Assembly (NCBI GenBank): GCA_002705575.1
Contig: PAHI01000017.1
Span: 1 to 8,103, forward strand
Origin: Fidelibacterota bacterium
Lineage (GTDB): Bacteria > Marinisomatota > Marinisomatia > SCGC-AAA003-L08 > GCA-002719095
Length of the DNA stretch: 8,103 nt
Reading direction: 5' to 3'
Part shown: positions 1-6,866 of the stretch, one piece after another
How the letters are laid out: each line of letters begins with the position of its first letter
Position numbering within the stretch: the first letter of the stretch is position 1
Program-made: the position numbers and the translations under genes
Notes under the pieces: generated by a model
Databases searched by the model: none
Told to the model about the DNA's origin: nothing
What the model saw: the letters and a program-made list of their open reading frames with translations, nothing else

Positions 1-269
1 ATATTTTTATTTTTTAATAAAAATTTTCTAAATCTTAAAAAAGTATTATCTAAAGCTCCAGTAAAATAATTTATTTTATGTAATTTACAAAATTTAATTA
101 TTTTTTTATCTTCTGGAGATTTGCTGGTTAAAATTGTGATGTCAGAAATGTATTTTGATCTTTTTAAATTTTCAACCAGATGATAAAGTAATTCTTTACC
201 GAAAATTTGAGTTAAAACTTTTCCTGGTAATCTACTTGATGAATATCTTGCTTGTATAAAACAATGCAT
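1..269 (-). CDS. SpsF-type cytidylyltransferase (CMP-sugar synthetase family), N-terminal part, cut by window edge
   Basis: The frame stays open from an ATG at 267-269 to the left edge and gives 89 residues. Residues 6-18 read QARYSSSRLPGKV, the N-terminal nucleotide-binding loop of the SpsF/KdsB-like cytidylyltransferases (COG1861, CTP_transf_3). A family-typical second segment follows: ELLYHLVENLKRS, then SPEDKKI, then GALDNTFLRF, which matches the G-x-x-D-x-x-x-x-RF block. Full-length relatives are about 230-250 residues, so roughly two thirds lies outside the window. The known family role is transfer of CMP from CTP to an acidic sugar (Kdo, sialic or pseudaminic acid). SpsF members often sit beside SpsE/NeuB synthases and PseG-like proteins, which fits the PseG-like gene at 5883-6866. 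The gene diverges from the methyltransferase at 347. The exact sugar cannot be read from this fragment. The family is clear; substrate is inference. Confidence 0.88.
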   Translation of the reverse strand, partial: MHCFIQARYSSSRLPGKVLTQIFGKELLYHLVENLKRSKYISDITILTSKSPEDKKIIKFCKLHKINYFTGALDNTFLRFRKFLLKNKN

Positions 270-346
270 TAAAGGTACGAAATTTAAGTTCCGTTGAATT
301 ATATAAAAATTTAATATATTAAAAAGATGATTGTAAACATTTATTT
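270..346. promoter_or_regulatory. 77-bp divergent intergenic region with candidate promoters for both flanking genes
   Basis: This is the only intergenic gap longer than 5 bases. On the minus strand a perfect TATAAT lies at 303-298, about 29 bases before the cytidylyltransferase ATG, but no convincing -35 box sits at 16-18 bases. On the plus strand TTGAAT at 294-299 is followed either by TATATT at 315-320 (15-base spacer) or by TATTAA at 317-322 (17-base spacer), ahead of the methyltransferase ATG at 347. No Shine-Dalgarno motif precedes either start. In DNA this AT-rich, -10-like hexamers arise by chance, so the divergent arrangement is stronger evidence for promoters than the motifs. Confidence 0.35.
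310..323. repeat. 14-bp perfect palindrome TTTAATATATTAAA in the divergent promoter gap
   Basis: The sequence TTTAATATATTAAA is its own reverse complement and overlaps the candidate plus-strand -10 region. It could be an operator for a dimeric regulator. It is made only of A and T in a region that is almost all A and T, so chance occurrence is a serious alternative. Only the palindrome itself is directly visible; a regulatory role is a guess. Confidence 0.25.
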
Positions 347-1102
347 ATGAGAATTCAAAAAAAAAAAATTGGAAGAAGCAGTTTTTCAAATTCAAGTGAT
401 CCGAATTTAAAAAAATATTTAGAATTAAAAAAAATTGACAATAATCTAAATAACTTAAATAGAACAATACTCAATTGTTCAAGACAAACACTTACTAGAA
501 TTATTTATTATAACAAAATTTATGAACAAATTTTGAATAAACCTGGAGTGGTAATGGAATTTGGAGTGGAATATGGGGCAACAATTTCCCTTTTAACAAA
601 GTTAAGGGGTGTTTATGAGCCATATAATTATTCGAGAAAAATAATCGGGTTTGATACTTTTTCTGGTTTTAATGGGGATCTTACAAAATACGAAAAGAAG
701 GCAGGTTGGAAAAAAAATGATTACTCAACAATACAAAATTATGAAAATTATTTGAATAAAATAATTAAGTATGAGGAAGATGATGCTCCGATTAATCATT
801 TAAAAAAATTTGAATTAATCAAAGGTGATGCATCATCTACAGTAAAAAGATATTTAAAAAAACATAAACAAACAATAATTGCATTGGCTATATTTGATAT
901 GGATGTATATAAGCCGACAAAAAATGTTTTAGAAGCTATTAAAAATAGATTATATAAAGGGAGCATACTTGTCTTTGATGAAATTAATCATCCTGATTTT
1001 CCAGGGGAAACAATTGCTTTATTAGAGAGTCTAGGGATTAGAAATCTACAGTTAAAAAATTTTCATGGTGAAACTTTTTCATCTTATGTTGTCTTAGATT
1101 AG
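347..1102 (+). CDS. TylF/MycF-type class I SAM-dependent O-methyltransferase (251 aa)
   Basis: This is a Rossmann-fold methyltransferase resembling the macrocin O-methyltransferase (TylF/MycF) family. Residues 71-77 (EFGVEYG) are the SAM-binding motif I, and D103 in GFDTFSGF is the acidic residue expected at the end of strand 2. FDMDVYKPT (183-191) and FDEINHPDFPGE (210-221) supply the acidic residues that bind the divalent metal in this family. Relatives transfer a methyl group to a sugar hydroxyl. In glycan clusters they are presumed to methylate the surface sugar, though automated annotation often mislabels them. It is the only plus-strand gene in the window. It converges on the 585-aa gene with a 5-base gap and has its own upstream region. 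The N-terminus carries a run of 12 A (357-368) at codons 4-8, so the exact N-terminal sequence is slightly vulnerable to indel error. The sugar substrate is unknown. Confidence 0.85.
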   Translation: MRIQKKKIGRSSFSNSSDPNLKKYLELKKIDNNLNNLNRTILNCSRQTLTRIIYYNKIYEQILNKPGVVMEFGVEYGATISLLTKLRGVYEPYNYSRKIIGFDTFSGFNGDLTKYEKKAGWKKNDYSTIQNYENYLNKIIKYEEDDAPINHLKKFELIKGDASSTVKRYLKKHKQTIIALAIFDMDVYKPTKNVLEAIKNRLYKGSILVFDEINHPDFPGETIALLESLGIRNLQLKNFHGETFSSYVVLD

Positions 1103-1107
1103 CAAAT

Positions 1108-2865
1108 TTATAACGAAAAAAATTTTTCAGTATTAACTTTTATGTCTAGCCCTTTAAAATAATTATTCATTCTATCTTCTAATTCATTTATACTATTACA
1201 AAATATTATTGGTTTTTCGTAATTAAAACCTTTAGAAATAATAGAATCAGTTTGATGGTTGTAATCAATGATTAAAGTTGGAATTTTCTGGCTTAAACAC
1301 TCGTCTATCAGTGATGTATATTGTCCTATTACCAAATCAGAGTCTCTGCATAATAGATAAGAGTAATGCTCAACTTTATTTTCAGAGGAAATAAAAATAT
1401 TTTTTTTTAATTTTAATTTATTTAAAATGTCTTCAAACGCATTTATTTTTGACCAACTATCATCTTTAAATCTTAATACAAATAAACAATTTTTATTTTT
1501 TTCTGCTAAATAAAGCACATCATTTAAAAAGTTAATTTGTGCTCTCCAGCTATTATATGGATTTGATTTTGAAATAAACCATTTATGGGGAGCGTTTTGT
1601 CCAAGGACTATTATTTTTTTTTCGTATAACGAGTTTCCTTCTATTTCAGATAAAAAATTTTTTTTTACTTTCATATTTTCTTTTACTTTCCAAAAACCTG
1701 ATGGAATTATCTCATCTGCAAAGTAATTATTTGAATTTATCAAAGTTTTTTTTGTAAAATTACTAATACAAAAATATTTATTAGATATATTTGATGGATA
1801 AGTGTTACAAAAAGAAAGCATAAATCTTTCTTGGTGACAAATAGATACAATTTTTTTTTTATCCAAAGCTAGAAACAATTCTTTTGGTGATGTTATATCG
1901 TTAGCAAAGTAACACTCCTTTAAGTTTTCAAATTTACTCAAAATATCGACAAAGTTCTTAAAATTATAAAAAAAATGACTCAAAATTATTACACCACAAA
2001 TATTACTTATACTTCTACAAGATAAAATTAATGTAAAAAAAAAATAAAGAGAACTGATTAAATTGGAAAAAGCCTTTTTAGGGATATCTTGAATATTATA
2101 TTGATTATTTTTTTTTGATTTAAGAGAATTTGTATAATCAATAAACAAAAAATTATCGATAAAATTTTCAGAATTTGGATCTTCGTTAAAATAAATTTTT
2201 TTTTGAAAAAGGTCTGAACCACTAGTTCTACCGTAATGTAAAAAAAAGCACTTGCTATAATTTATATTATCATTCTTTTTTAAATTTTTTTTGTTTTGTC
2301 TATAAAAATAAAATTTTTTAAAAATTAAAATAAAGAATTTTTTTATAGTATTAAGCAAAAACTCAACTAATTCAAAAGGTATAATTATTTTAGTTACCCT
2401 TTCATTAAAATTAAATACAACACCCTCAAAAGGAACAATATAAATAATTTTTTCATTATTATTATTTGACCAAATATCTATTTTGCTTTTAATATGAAAA
2501 AATAAATCGCCAAATTTCTTTTGTAAAGATACTCTTAGTTTTTTTTCTAAAAAAATGTTGTCTCCAAAAAATTTTGATGATTTTTTTATAATTTTATCAT
2601 TAACACTATCAATATTTGCTTTGTATGTTTCTTTTTTAAGATCGTGTATAAATGGACTTATTGTATCAACTTTCTCTAGATCCTCTAATGGCAAAGGTAA
2701 TATATCTTTTTTTTTTAATTGTTCCGCTAGTGTTTCTTCAGAAAGTTTTGACTTAAAAATCGCAAAGTTACTTATGTTTATATAATTAATTTTAAAACCA
2801 ATTATTTTTAAAAAAATTAAAAAAAAATAAAGAAAATTGTAGTATTTATAAATAATAATTCTCAT
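1108..2865 (-). CDS. 585-aa putative GT-B-like surface-glycan transferase, function unknown
   Basis: I do not recognise this protein by name. The first 24 residues are strongly hydrophobic and aromatic (IIIYKYYNFLYFFLIFLKIIGF region) and may anchor it at the inner face of the membrane. Residues 40-340 are poorly characterised, with another hydrophobic stretch near 267-294. The C-terminal third looks like the second half of a GT-B transferase. KKIIVLGQNAPHKW (416-429) begins a Rossmann-like strand, LFVLRFKDD (461-469) forms a core strand, and SDLVIGQYTSLIDECLSQK (509-527) with PTLIIDY (529-535) resembles the nucleotide-sugar-binding region of CDP-glycerol transferase or Kdo/sialyltransferase-like enzymes. 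Its start abuts the flavoprotein stop directly (TAA then ATG), so it is translated from the same message and is the last gene of the operon. As the only plausible transferase here, it may attach the sugar made by its neighbours. That role is inference. Confidence 0.6.
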   Translation of the reverse strand: MRIIIYKYYNFLYFFLIFLKIIGFKINYINISNFAIFKSKLSEETLAEQLKKKDILPLPLEDLEKVDTISPFIHDLKKETYKANIDSVNDKIIKKSSKFFGDNIFLEKKLRVSLQKKFGDLFFHIKSKIDIWSNNNNEKIIYIVPFEGVVFNFNERVTKIIIPFELVEFLLNTIKKFFILIFKKFYFYRQNKKNLKKNDNINYSKCFFLHYGRTSGSDLFQKKIYFNEDPNSENFIDNFLFIDYTNSLKSKKNNQYNIQDIPKKAFSNLISSLYFFFTLILSCRSISNICGVIILSHFFYNFKNFVDILSKFENLKECYFANDITSPKELFLALDKKKIVSICHQERFMLSFCNTYPSNISNKYFCISNFTKKTLINSNNYFADEIIPSGFWKVKENMKVKKNFLSEIEGNSLYEKKIIVLGQNAPHKWFISKSNPYNSWRAQINFLNDVLYLAEKNKNCLFVLRFKDDSWSKINAFEDILNKLKLKKNIFISSENKVEHYSYLLCRDSDLVIGQYTSLIDECLSQKIPTLIIDYNHQTDSIISKGFNYEKPIIFCNSINELEDRMNNYFKGLDIKVNTEKFFSL

Positions 2866-4104
2866 TTAATTGATAATTAATTTCAAAGATTTAAAGATCT
2901 GCTCAAATTTAAGATCTCTTCCATATTTTTCCCAACCAGAATTAATAATATCTAGACTATCATTATACTCATAAAATTTTTTTATAATTTCATAGTCGCT
3001 ATTAGATATTATGTTATAAGTCCTGTAGTCTTTGTGTCCATAATACTCAAGATCATTTTCCTCAAGTTTAATATTTAATAAATTCAAAACTTTTAATGTT
3101 TCTAATCTAATTATAGCTATATCCAATTCATGGTTAAAAGTCTCAACTGTTATCTTCGAACAATATTTATTGCTATAAATAAATACTCTAGATATCTTTG
3201 ATACATCTGAAAAATATTGTACATAATGATTTAAATTAATGTTTTTGTTAATTTTAAAAAAAAAATTTACATTTTTTATATTTAATGAATTTAGTTTTTT
3301 ATTTAGAACTTTTTTAATAATAGAGGTTGGATTGCCAGTCCAAATTAATTTATCAAAATCCACTTTTTGCCCTCTAGAGTAGATCTGGATCTTTTTATTG
3401 GCCAATTCCACCTTTATTGGACTTTTATTATAAATTTTAATTTTTTTTTTTTTTAATGTATTTTCAAATTCATGAAAAAATTTATTGTATCCATTTGCTG
3501 GTAACGCTGCAATTAAAGATTTGAGTTTTAGCTCTTTTCTTTTTAATCCATGTGTCTCGTCAAAAATTTTTTCATTTTTTTTTTTAAAAACTTCTTGTAA
3601 ATAATTTTTGAAATATATTCTTCTGAGAGCTAATCCATAAGATGAGTTGCTAGATAGTTCATCTATATTTAAATCAATATTTTTAAGCCATTTTTTTAAG
3701 AAAATTTGTGTTTTTAATGGGTAGACCATTATTCTATTCTCTAAATTATGGTTTATTTTAGCACTATTAAAAGTGGGTTTTAAATTAAATACTGGTCCAG
3801 CAAAGTCTTTTGTAAAAATTTTTTTATCCTCACATTCTGTATATGAAGAGTAAGTGTGTGGAAATTCAATCAGTATTTTATTTCTTAAGTTTTCTGGGAT
3901 AAATTTATACCACTTGCTACCTACTTCTAAATATTGACACGAATTTATAAAAAATTCTTTATTGATTATTTCGTCTTTTAAAATACCTCCCAAATTATTT
4001 TGTGTTTCGAATATACTTATATCAGTAACGCCTCTCTCAAATAAATAGTTCGCAGTTACTAATCCAGTTATTCCACCACCGACTATAACTATTTGATTTT
4101 TCAT
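2866..4104 (-). CDS. FAD-dependent oxidoreductase, amine-oxidase/UDP-galactopyranose-mutase-like (412 aa)
   Basis: The N-terminus is a dinucleotide-binding fold: VIVGGGITGL (6-15) is the GxGxxG loop, E34 in IFE is the ribose-binding acid, and NNLGG (36-40) is the second glycine pair typical of the amine oxidase/protoporphyrinogen oxidase/UDP-galactopyranose mutase group. WTGNPTSII (255-263) matches the strand before the FAD site in these enzymes. Near the C-terminus NSGWEKYGRDLKFEQIFKSL (388-407) sits where the family has its final FAD motif, G-D-x-x plus a helix, but the usual GD is degenerate. Relatives oxidise amines, desaturate substrates or, in the mutase, rearrange a sugar ring. Here it probably alters a sugar or lipid intermediate, and the substrate is unknown. 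Its start overlaps the upstream methyltransferase stop (ATGA at 4101-4104). The gene carries a 14-base homopolymer at 3441-3454, yet its frame is intact. Confidence 0.78.
   Translation of the reverse strand: MKNQIVIVGGGITGLVTANYLFERGVTDISIFETQNNLGGILKDEIINKEFFINSCQYLEVGSKWYKFIPENLRNKILIEFPHTYSSYTECEDKKIFTKDFAGPVFNLKPTFNSAKINHNLENRIMVYPLKTQIFLKKWLKNIDLNIDELSSNSSYGLALRRIYFKNYLQEVFKKKNEKIFDETHGLKRKELKLKSLIAALPANGYNKFFHEFENTLKKKKIKIYNKSPIKVELANKKIQIYSRGQKVDFDKLIWTGNPTSIIKKVLNKKLNSLNIKNVNFFFKINKNINLNHYVQYFSDVSKISRVFIYSNKYCSKITVETFNHELDIAIIRLETLKVLNLLNIKLEENDLEYYGHKDYRTYNIISNSDYEIIKKFYEYNDSLDIINSGWEKYGRDLKFEQIFKSLKLIIN
3441..3454. repeat. 14-base homopolymer (A14 on the coding strand) inside the flavoprotein gene
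   Basis: Fourteen consecutive T on the plus strand encode the end of Leu217 and four lysines plus the first base of the next Ile codon (NTLKKKKIKI, about residues 215-224). This is the longest mononucleotide run in the window. The frame continues correctly on both sides, so the assembled length is consistent with a functional gene. Runs of this length are prone to polymerase slippage and to sequencing indels. Confidence 0.9.
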
Positions 4105-4745
4105 TTTTTCTTTAAAACTAAATTCCAGTATCTATAACGATTTTTTTTTATGTGGTCGTAATAATCTACTTCTTCCATAAATAATATCTCCCAGTGTTTA
4201 AATATTTTTTTTAATTTTTTTTTGTTAAAAAAGTTAATATATCCAACATTTGCAAATAAGCCCTTTTTAAATATATTTTTATTTTTATATTTCATTCTAT
4301 CTGTGCATTTATCTGAATAAAGCGAGCAGCAAACAAGAATTGAGTTCTTGTTAGTAATTTCAGAAAATTGATCTAAAATTTTTTTGATATTTTTATCAGT
4401 AATGTGTGTAATTGTTCCTCTATCTAGAATAATATTAAATTTAGTTTTTAATGAACTAAAATTAAATTTAACTAAGTCAGATAAAATTATTTTTTTTTTT
4501 ATTCTTGGAAATTTTTTTTTAATTGTCTTAACAGCCTTACTGCTAAAATCTATTCCATAATAATCAAATTTTTCGTATAAAAAAAAGGGAATATTAGCTC
4601 CTAAACCACAACCTATTTCTAAAATATTTTTATTTTTGTTTTTTAAATTAGTAAATTTTTTTATAAGCTTTATAACATCATCCCAAGGCCATATACTTTT
4701 GTGGTGTTCAGTTTTATATATTTCGTTCCAGTAATTTTTTTTCAT
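4101..4745 (-). CDS. Class I SAM-dependent methyltransferase (214 aa)
   Basis: ILEIGCGLGANIPFF (41-55) is SAM-binding motif I, GIDFSSKAV (64-72) carries the acidic residue of motif II, and FNIILDRGTITHI (103-115) is the motif IV strand. The N-terminal WNEIYKTEHHKSIWPWDD (6-23) is typical of the group of small methyltransferases in polysaccharide clusters that begin with W-x-x-x-Y and a P-W motif. The fold is clear, but nothing identifies the acceptor, which could be an oxygen, nitrogen or carboxyl on the sugar. The gene starts one base after the WbqC stop and ends in an ATGA overlap with the flavoprotein start. Such tight coupling suggests the flavoprotein and this methyltransferase are made together and may act on the same intermediate. 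An 11-base run at 4490-4500 encodes part of the KKK stretch near residue 84. Confidence 0.85.
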   Translation of the reverse strand: MKKNYWNEIYKTEHHKSIWPWDDVIKLIKKFTNLKNKNKNILEIGCGLGANIPFFLYEKFDYYGIDFSSKAVKTIKKKFPRIKKKIILSDLVKFNFSSLKTKFNIILDRGTITHITDKNIKKILDQFSEITNKNSILVCCSLYSDKCTDRMKYKNKNIFKKGLFANVGYINFFNKKKLKKIFKHWEILFMEEVDYYDHIKKNRYRYWNLVLKKK

Positions 4746-4746
4746 T

Positions 4747-5443
4747 TTAGAAAATTTTATTATTATTCTGCATTAATATTTCTTTGCTTTTTTCTCCCTC
4801 ATTAAAGAGTAAATCTAAAATAGATAAGTTGCTTATAAATTTTTTCGAGTTTTGAGTATAATTTGGATGTTTATACTCTTGAAATATTATTTTGATATTG
4901 TTTTTTTCAAAATCTTTTTTGTTTGCATAATTTTTGCCTTGAGACCCAAAAATATAGGTCTTTGCATTTAGTTTTTTACACATATCTAATACTAATTCTG
5001 ATTTGGTGCCTGAAAAATTATATTCACTTGCTTTTAATACCTTTGTTTTTATTTTAAGACACTCTAAAAAAAAAAATTATCAATTCAAAATTCAGATCTA
5101 CAAGATGCTTAAAATCTTGTTCAATTATTTTTTTCAAAGAAGAGTAGTAATTTTCAAAAAACTTAGTTTTTTTATATGCAAAATAAATTGTCTTTAAATG
5201 TTTTTTTTTCCAATTTTGACCAGATATCTCTATTTGTGATATTTGCGTATTGAACCTTCCACTATCATTAACTGGGATTGTTAACCACTTTATCTCATTA
5301 TTATAGACTATTTTATTTCTATTATTAAAATCTTTTCTTTGATACTGAACAATATCAAAAAAACAGAATACATCACTAAGAGCTACCTTATTGAAAAAGC
5401 CTAGCCACGGCAGATAGCAGGGCTGATGCGCTGTAAGTATCAT
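4747..5443 (-). pseudogene. WbqC-family protein, split by a one-base frameshift at an 11-base homopolymer
   Basis: Two pieces make one WbqC-like protein. The first (5443 down to a premature TAA at 5056-5054, 129 residues) opens with MILTAHQPCYLPWLGFFNK and contains FFDIVQYQRKDFNNRNKI and the IKWLTIPV strand, all hallmarks of the family (Pfam WbqC). The second, in another frame, continues with LECLKIKT, SGTKSELVLDMCKKLNA, TYIFGSQGKNY, FQEYKHPNYTQ and SNLSILDLLFNEG, the conserved C-terminal half. The switch falls at T11 (coding strand) at 5066-5076. With ten T the frame joins seamlessly to give 231 residues, the normal family length of about 230. The downstream frame is closed by TAA at 5079-5077, immediately before the run. 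Family members occur in O-antigen clusters; the biochemical role is unproven, and amino-acid or acyl transfer to the sugar has been proposed. The gene may be truly broken, rescued by slippage, or mis-sequenced. The start overlaps the acyltransferase stop (ATGA, 5440-5443). Confidence 0.85.
5066..5076. repeat. 11-base homopolymer at the WbqC frameshift site
   Basis: Eleven consecutive A on the plus strand (T11 in the coding strand) lie exactly where the WbqC reading frame shifts. As written, the upstream frame reads IIFFFRVS and stops. Removing one base gives IIFFLECLKIKT and runs on into the conserved C-terminal half. The coincidence of run and frame break makes a homopolymer indel, real or technical, the natural explanation. 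Confidence 0.92.
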
Positions 5444-5886
5444 TTTATTTTATTTTTTTTGTAATAACCTTTTTTAACTTTCATTGGGTTTCCGCTTACC
5501 AATGAGTAAGGGGGAATTTTTCCTTTATCTACTACTGTGCCTGCAGCGACCACAGAATGATGACCAATATAAGCTCCAGCCTTTATTACTGAAAAAGTAC
5601 CAACAAAGACATTATCTTCTAAAACTATTTTACTTCTGATAATATCTTTTGTTAAGCCAATGCATCTTTTATGAGAATCTGCAACATTTATTGATACAAA
5701 TGCAGCAATATCACAATTATTTCCAATTTTTACCTCGGATTTTGTAGCATTAACTTCAGAAAAGCCACCAATAAATGTGCCATTTCCAATCTTTGGTTCT
5801 CCACTCAACCATACTAGAGGATGGTATTTATTTTTTTTAAAGCCCAAGACTTTTAAAAGTATTTTTAAAAAAATAGTTTCTTTCAT
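5440..5886 (-). CDS. Left-handed beta-helix (hexapeptide repeat) acyltransferase (148 aa)
   Basis: After a short hydrophobic N-terminal helix (MKETIFLKILLKVLGF), the protein is a series of hexapeptide turns: PKIGNGTFIGGF (31-42), EVKIGNNCDIAAF (51-63), then the loop VADSHKRCIG (68-77) with a probable catalytic His72. A second helix block follows: IVLEDNVFVGTFSVIKAGAYIGHHSVVAAGTVV (87-119 region), closed by PPYSLVSGNPMKV (125-137). This end is the signature of WbbJ/LacA-like O- or N-acetyltransferases, which move an acetyl or other acyl group from CoA to a sugar. It lacks the roughly 80-residue N-terminal domain of PglD/NeuD proteins, so it is not a full bacillosamine-type N-acetyltransferase. 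The gene overlaps its neighbours on both sides by ATGA. By position between the PseG-like and WbqC genes it probably acylates the same sugar; the exact site is unknown. Its G+C is higher than that of its neighbours, explained at least partly by Gly/Ala/Val-rich repeats. Confidence 0.87.
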   Translation of the reverse strand: MKETIFLKILLKVLGFKKNKYHPLVWLSGEPKIGNGTFIGGFSEVNATKSEVKIGNNCDIAAFVSINVADSHKRCIGLTKDIIRSKIVLEDNVFVGTFSVIKAGAYIGHHSVVAAGTVVDKGKIPPYSLVSGNPMKVKKGYYKKNKIK

Positions 5887-6866
5887 ATTTTTGATATTTC
5901 CTCTGAGAATTTATTAATTTTCATAAAATTAGATTTATTAACGATATTTTTTTTTTTCAATTGACGCTGTAATTTTAATAAAACTTGTTCAAATTTTTTA
6001 AAAAAAGAATTTTCATTAAATGAATACTTAATTATTTTCAAATTATTTTGATTTAAGTTTTTGCCTGTATTTTTTTGGTTTTTCCATAATTGAATTGATA
6101 AAACGATTTTATTATTACTAATACCTTCATAAACTGTAAAGCCCCCCGCACAAATAATCAAATCTGAATTTTTCATATAAGATTGTATTTCATTTGGGGA
6201 TAAATATATTTTAACATTTTTATAGTGGGAAAAGTAATTATATAATTTTTTTTTATTTTTGTAAAACATGCCAATTATTATAATAAATTCAAAATTATAT
6301 TGATTTTTCTCAAACCATTTAAAAATTTTTTTTGATAAATTATAATGATCAAGGGCACCAAATGTTATAAGTATTCTCTTTATCTTAGAGATATTTTTTG
6401 TTTTAGATTTTCTATAAATTGGTAAATATTTCTTTCCTAATAGTTTTTTTTTGCAAATATAATTAAATTTATTATTCTCAATTGAATAATTTATTACAAA
6501 ATCTGTATTTAATATTCTACCTATATCGTCTATATAACCAACCTTATTAAAAAAAAGTTTAGACTCCATAATATCTTTTTGTTTAATTTCATAATTATCA
6601 AAAATTATTATTTTATTTAAATTTTGGAATTTTTTGAAAATATTTGAAGCATTTGCAATTTTATTGTTTTTATTTTTGAAAAGATAATTATTAATTTTTG
6701 CTTCTTTAAGTATTTTGTCTGTAGATGAATTCTTATTTACAAAAATAAAACATTTATTTTTTTTCCTCAATAAAATTTTATAATAACCAATACATCTTTT
6801 CAAATGTCCAAAACCAATATTCGAATTACATACAGTATCGAAAACGACCAGTTTTTTATTATTCAT
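5883..6866 (-). CDS. PseG-like UDP-sugar hydrolase / GT-B-fold protein (327 aa)
   Basis: The protein resembles PseG, the UDP-2,4-diacetamido-2,4,6-trideoxy-altropyranose hydrolase of pseudaminic acid synthesis. GFGHLKRCIGYY (18-29) matches the PseG GxGHxxR motif, whose histidine (here H21) is the catalytic base in the characterised Campylobacter enzyme. IIIFDNYEI (86-94) and YIDDIGR (111-117) fit the N-terminal domain. ILITFGALDHYNLSKKI (165-181) begins the second Rossmann domain with the family's TFGGxD-like turn. SDLIICAGGFTVYEGIS (234-250) and LWKNQ (260-264) supply the UDP-binding region. Length fits the family (270-370 residues). The lysine-rich tail (about 300-327) is not conserved as far as I can tell. 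The hydrolase removes UDP from a 2,4-diamino sugar before condensation with pyruvate, and no condensing enzyme is visible here. Some PseG-like proteins in glycan clusters may instead act as transferases. It overlaps neighbours by ATGA at both ends. Confidence 0.82.
   Translation of the reverse strand: MNNKKLVVFDTVCNSNIGFGHLKRCIGYYKILLRKKNKCFIFVNKNSSTDKILKEAKINNYLFKNKNNKIANASNIFKKFQNLNKIIIFDNYEIKQKDIMESKLFFNKVGYIDDIGRILNTDFVINYSIENNKFNYICKKKLLGKKYLPIYRKSKTKNISKIKRILITFGALDHYNLSKKIFKWFEKNQYNFEFIIIIGMFYKNKKKLYNYFSHYKNVKIYLSPNEIQSYMKNSDLIICAGGFTVYEGISNNKIVLSIQLWKNQKNTGKNLNQNNLKIIKYSFNENSFFKKFEQVLLKLQRQLKKKNIVNKSNFMKINKFSEEISKI

Noticed and set aside
1103..1130. Possible terminator at the convergent junction (GAAAAAAATTTTTC at 1115-1128)
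   Set aside because: It lies inside the end of the 585-aa gene, has no GC stem and only an A/T near-palindrome of the kind common throughout this DNA. It is not a credible intrinsic terminator.
2555..2785. 76-codon plus-strand open frame
   Set aside because: It lies wholly inside the 585-aa gene on the opposite strand, has no recognisable motif, and its sequence is the antisense of a Lys/Glu/Ser-rich segment. It is a shadow frame.
4747..4983. Separate small gene starting at ATG 4983
   Set aside because: The Met is internal to the conserved WbqC segment LVLDMCKKLNA. The homologous frame continues upstream to the homopolymer at 5066-5076, so this is the C-terminal part of the frameshifted gene.
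5003..5197. 64-codon plus-strand open frame
   Set aside because: It is antisense to the WbqC gene, whose conserved motifs on the minus strand explain the DNA. It has no motif of its own.
5440..5886. Higher G+C of the acyltransferase gene as a sign of recent horizontal transfer
   Set aside because: A hand count gives about 32% against about 21% in part of the PseG-like gene. Hexapeptide proteins are rich in Gly, Ala and Val, which need G/C-containing codons, and the gene is coupled to both neighbours by ATGA, so composition alone is not evidence of separate origin.
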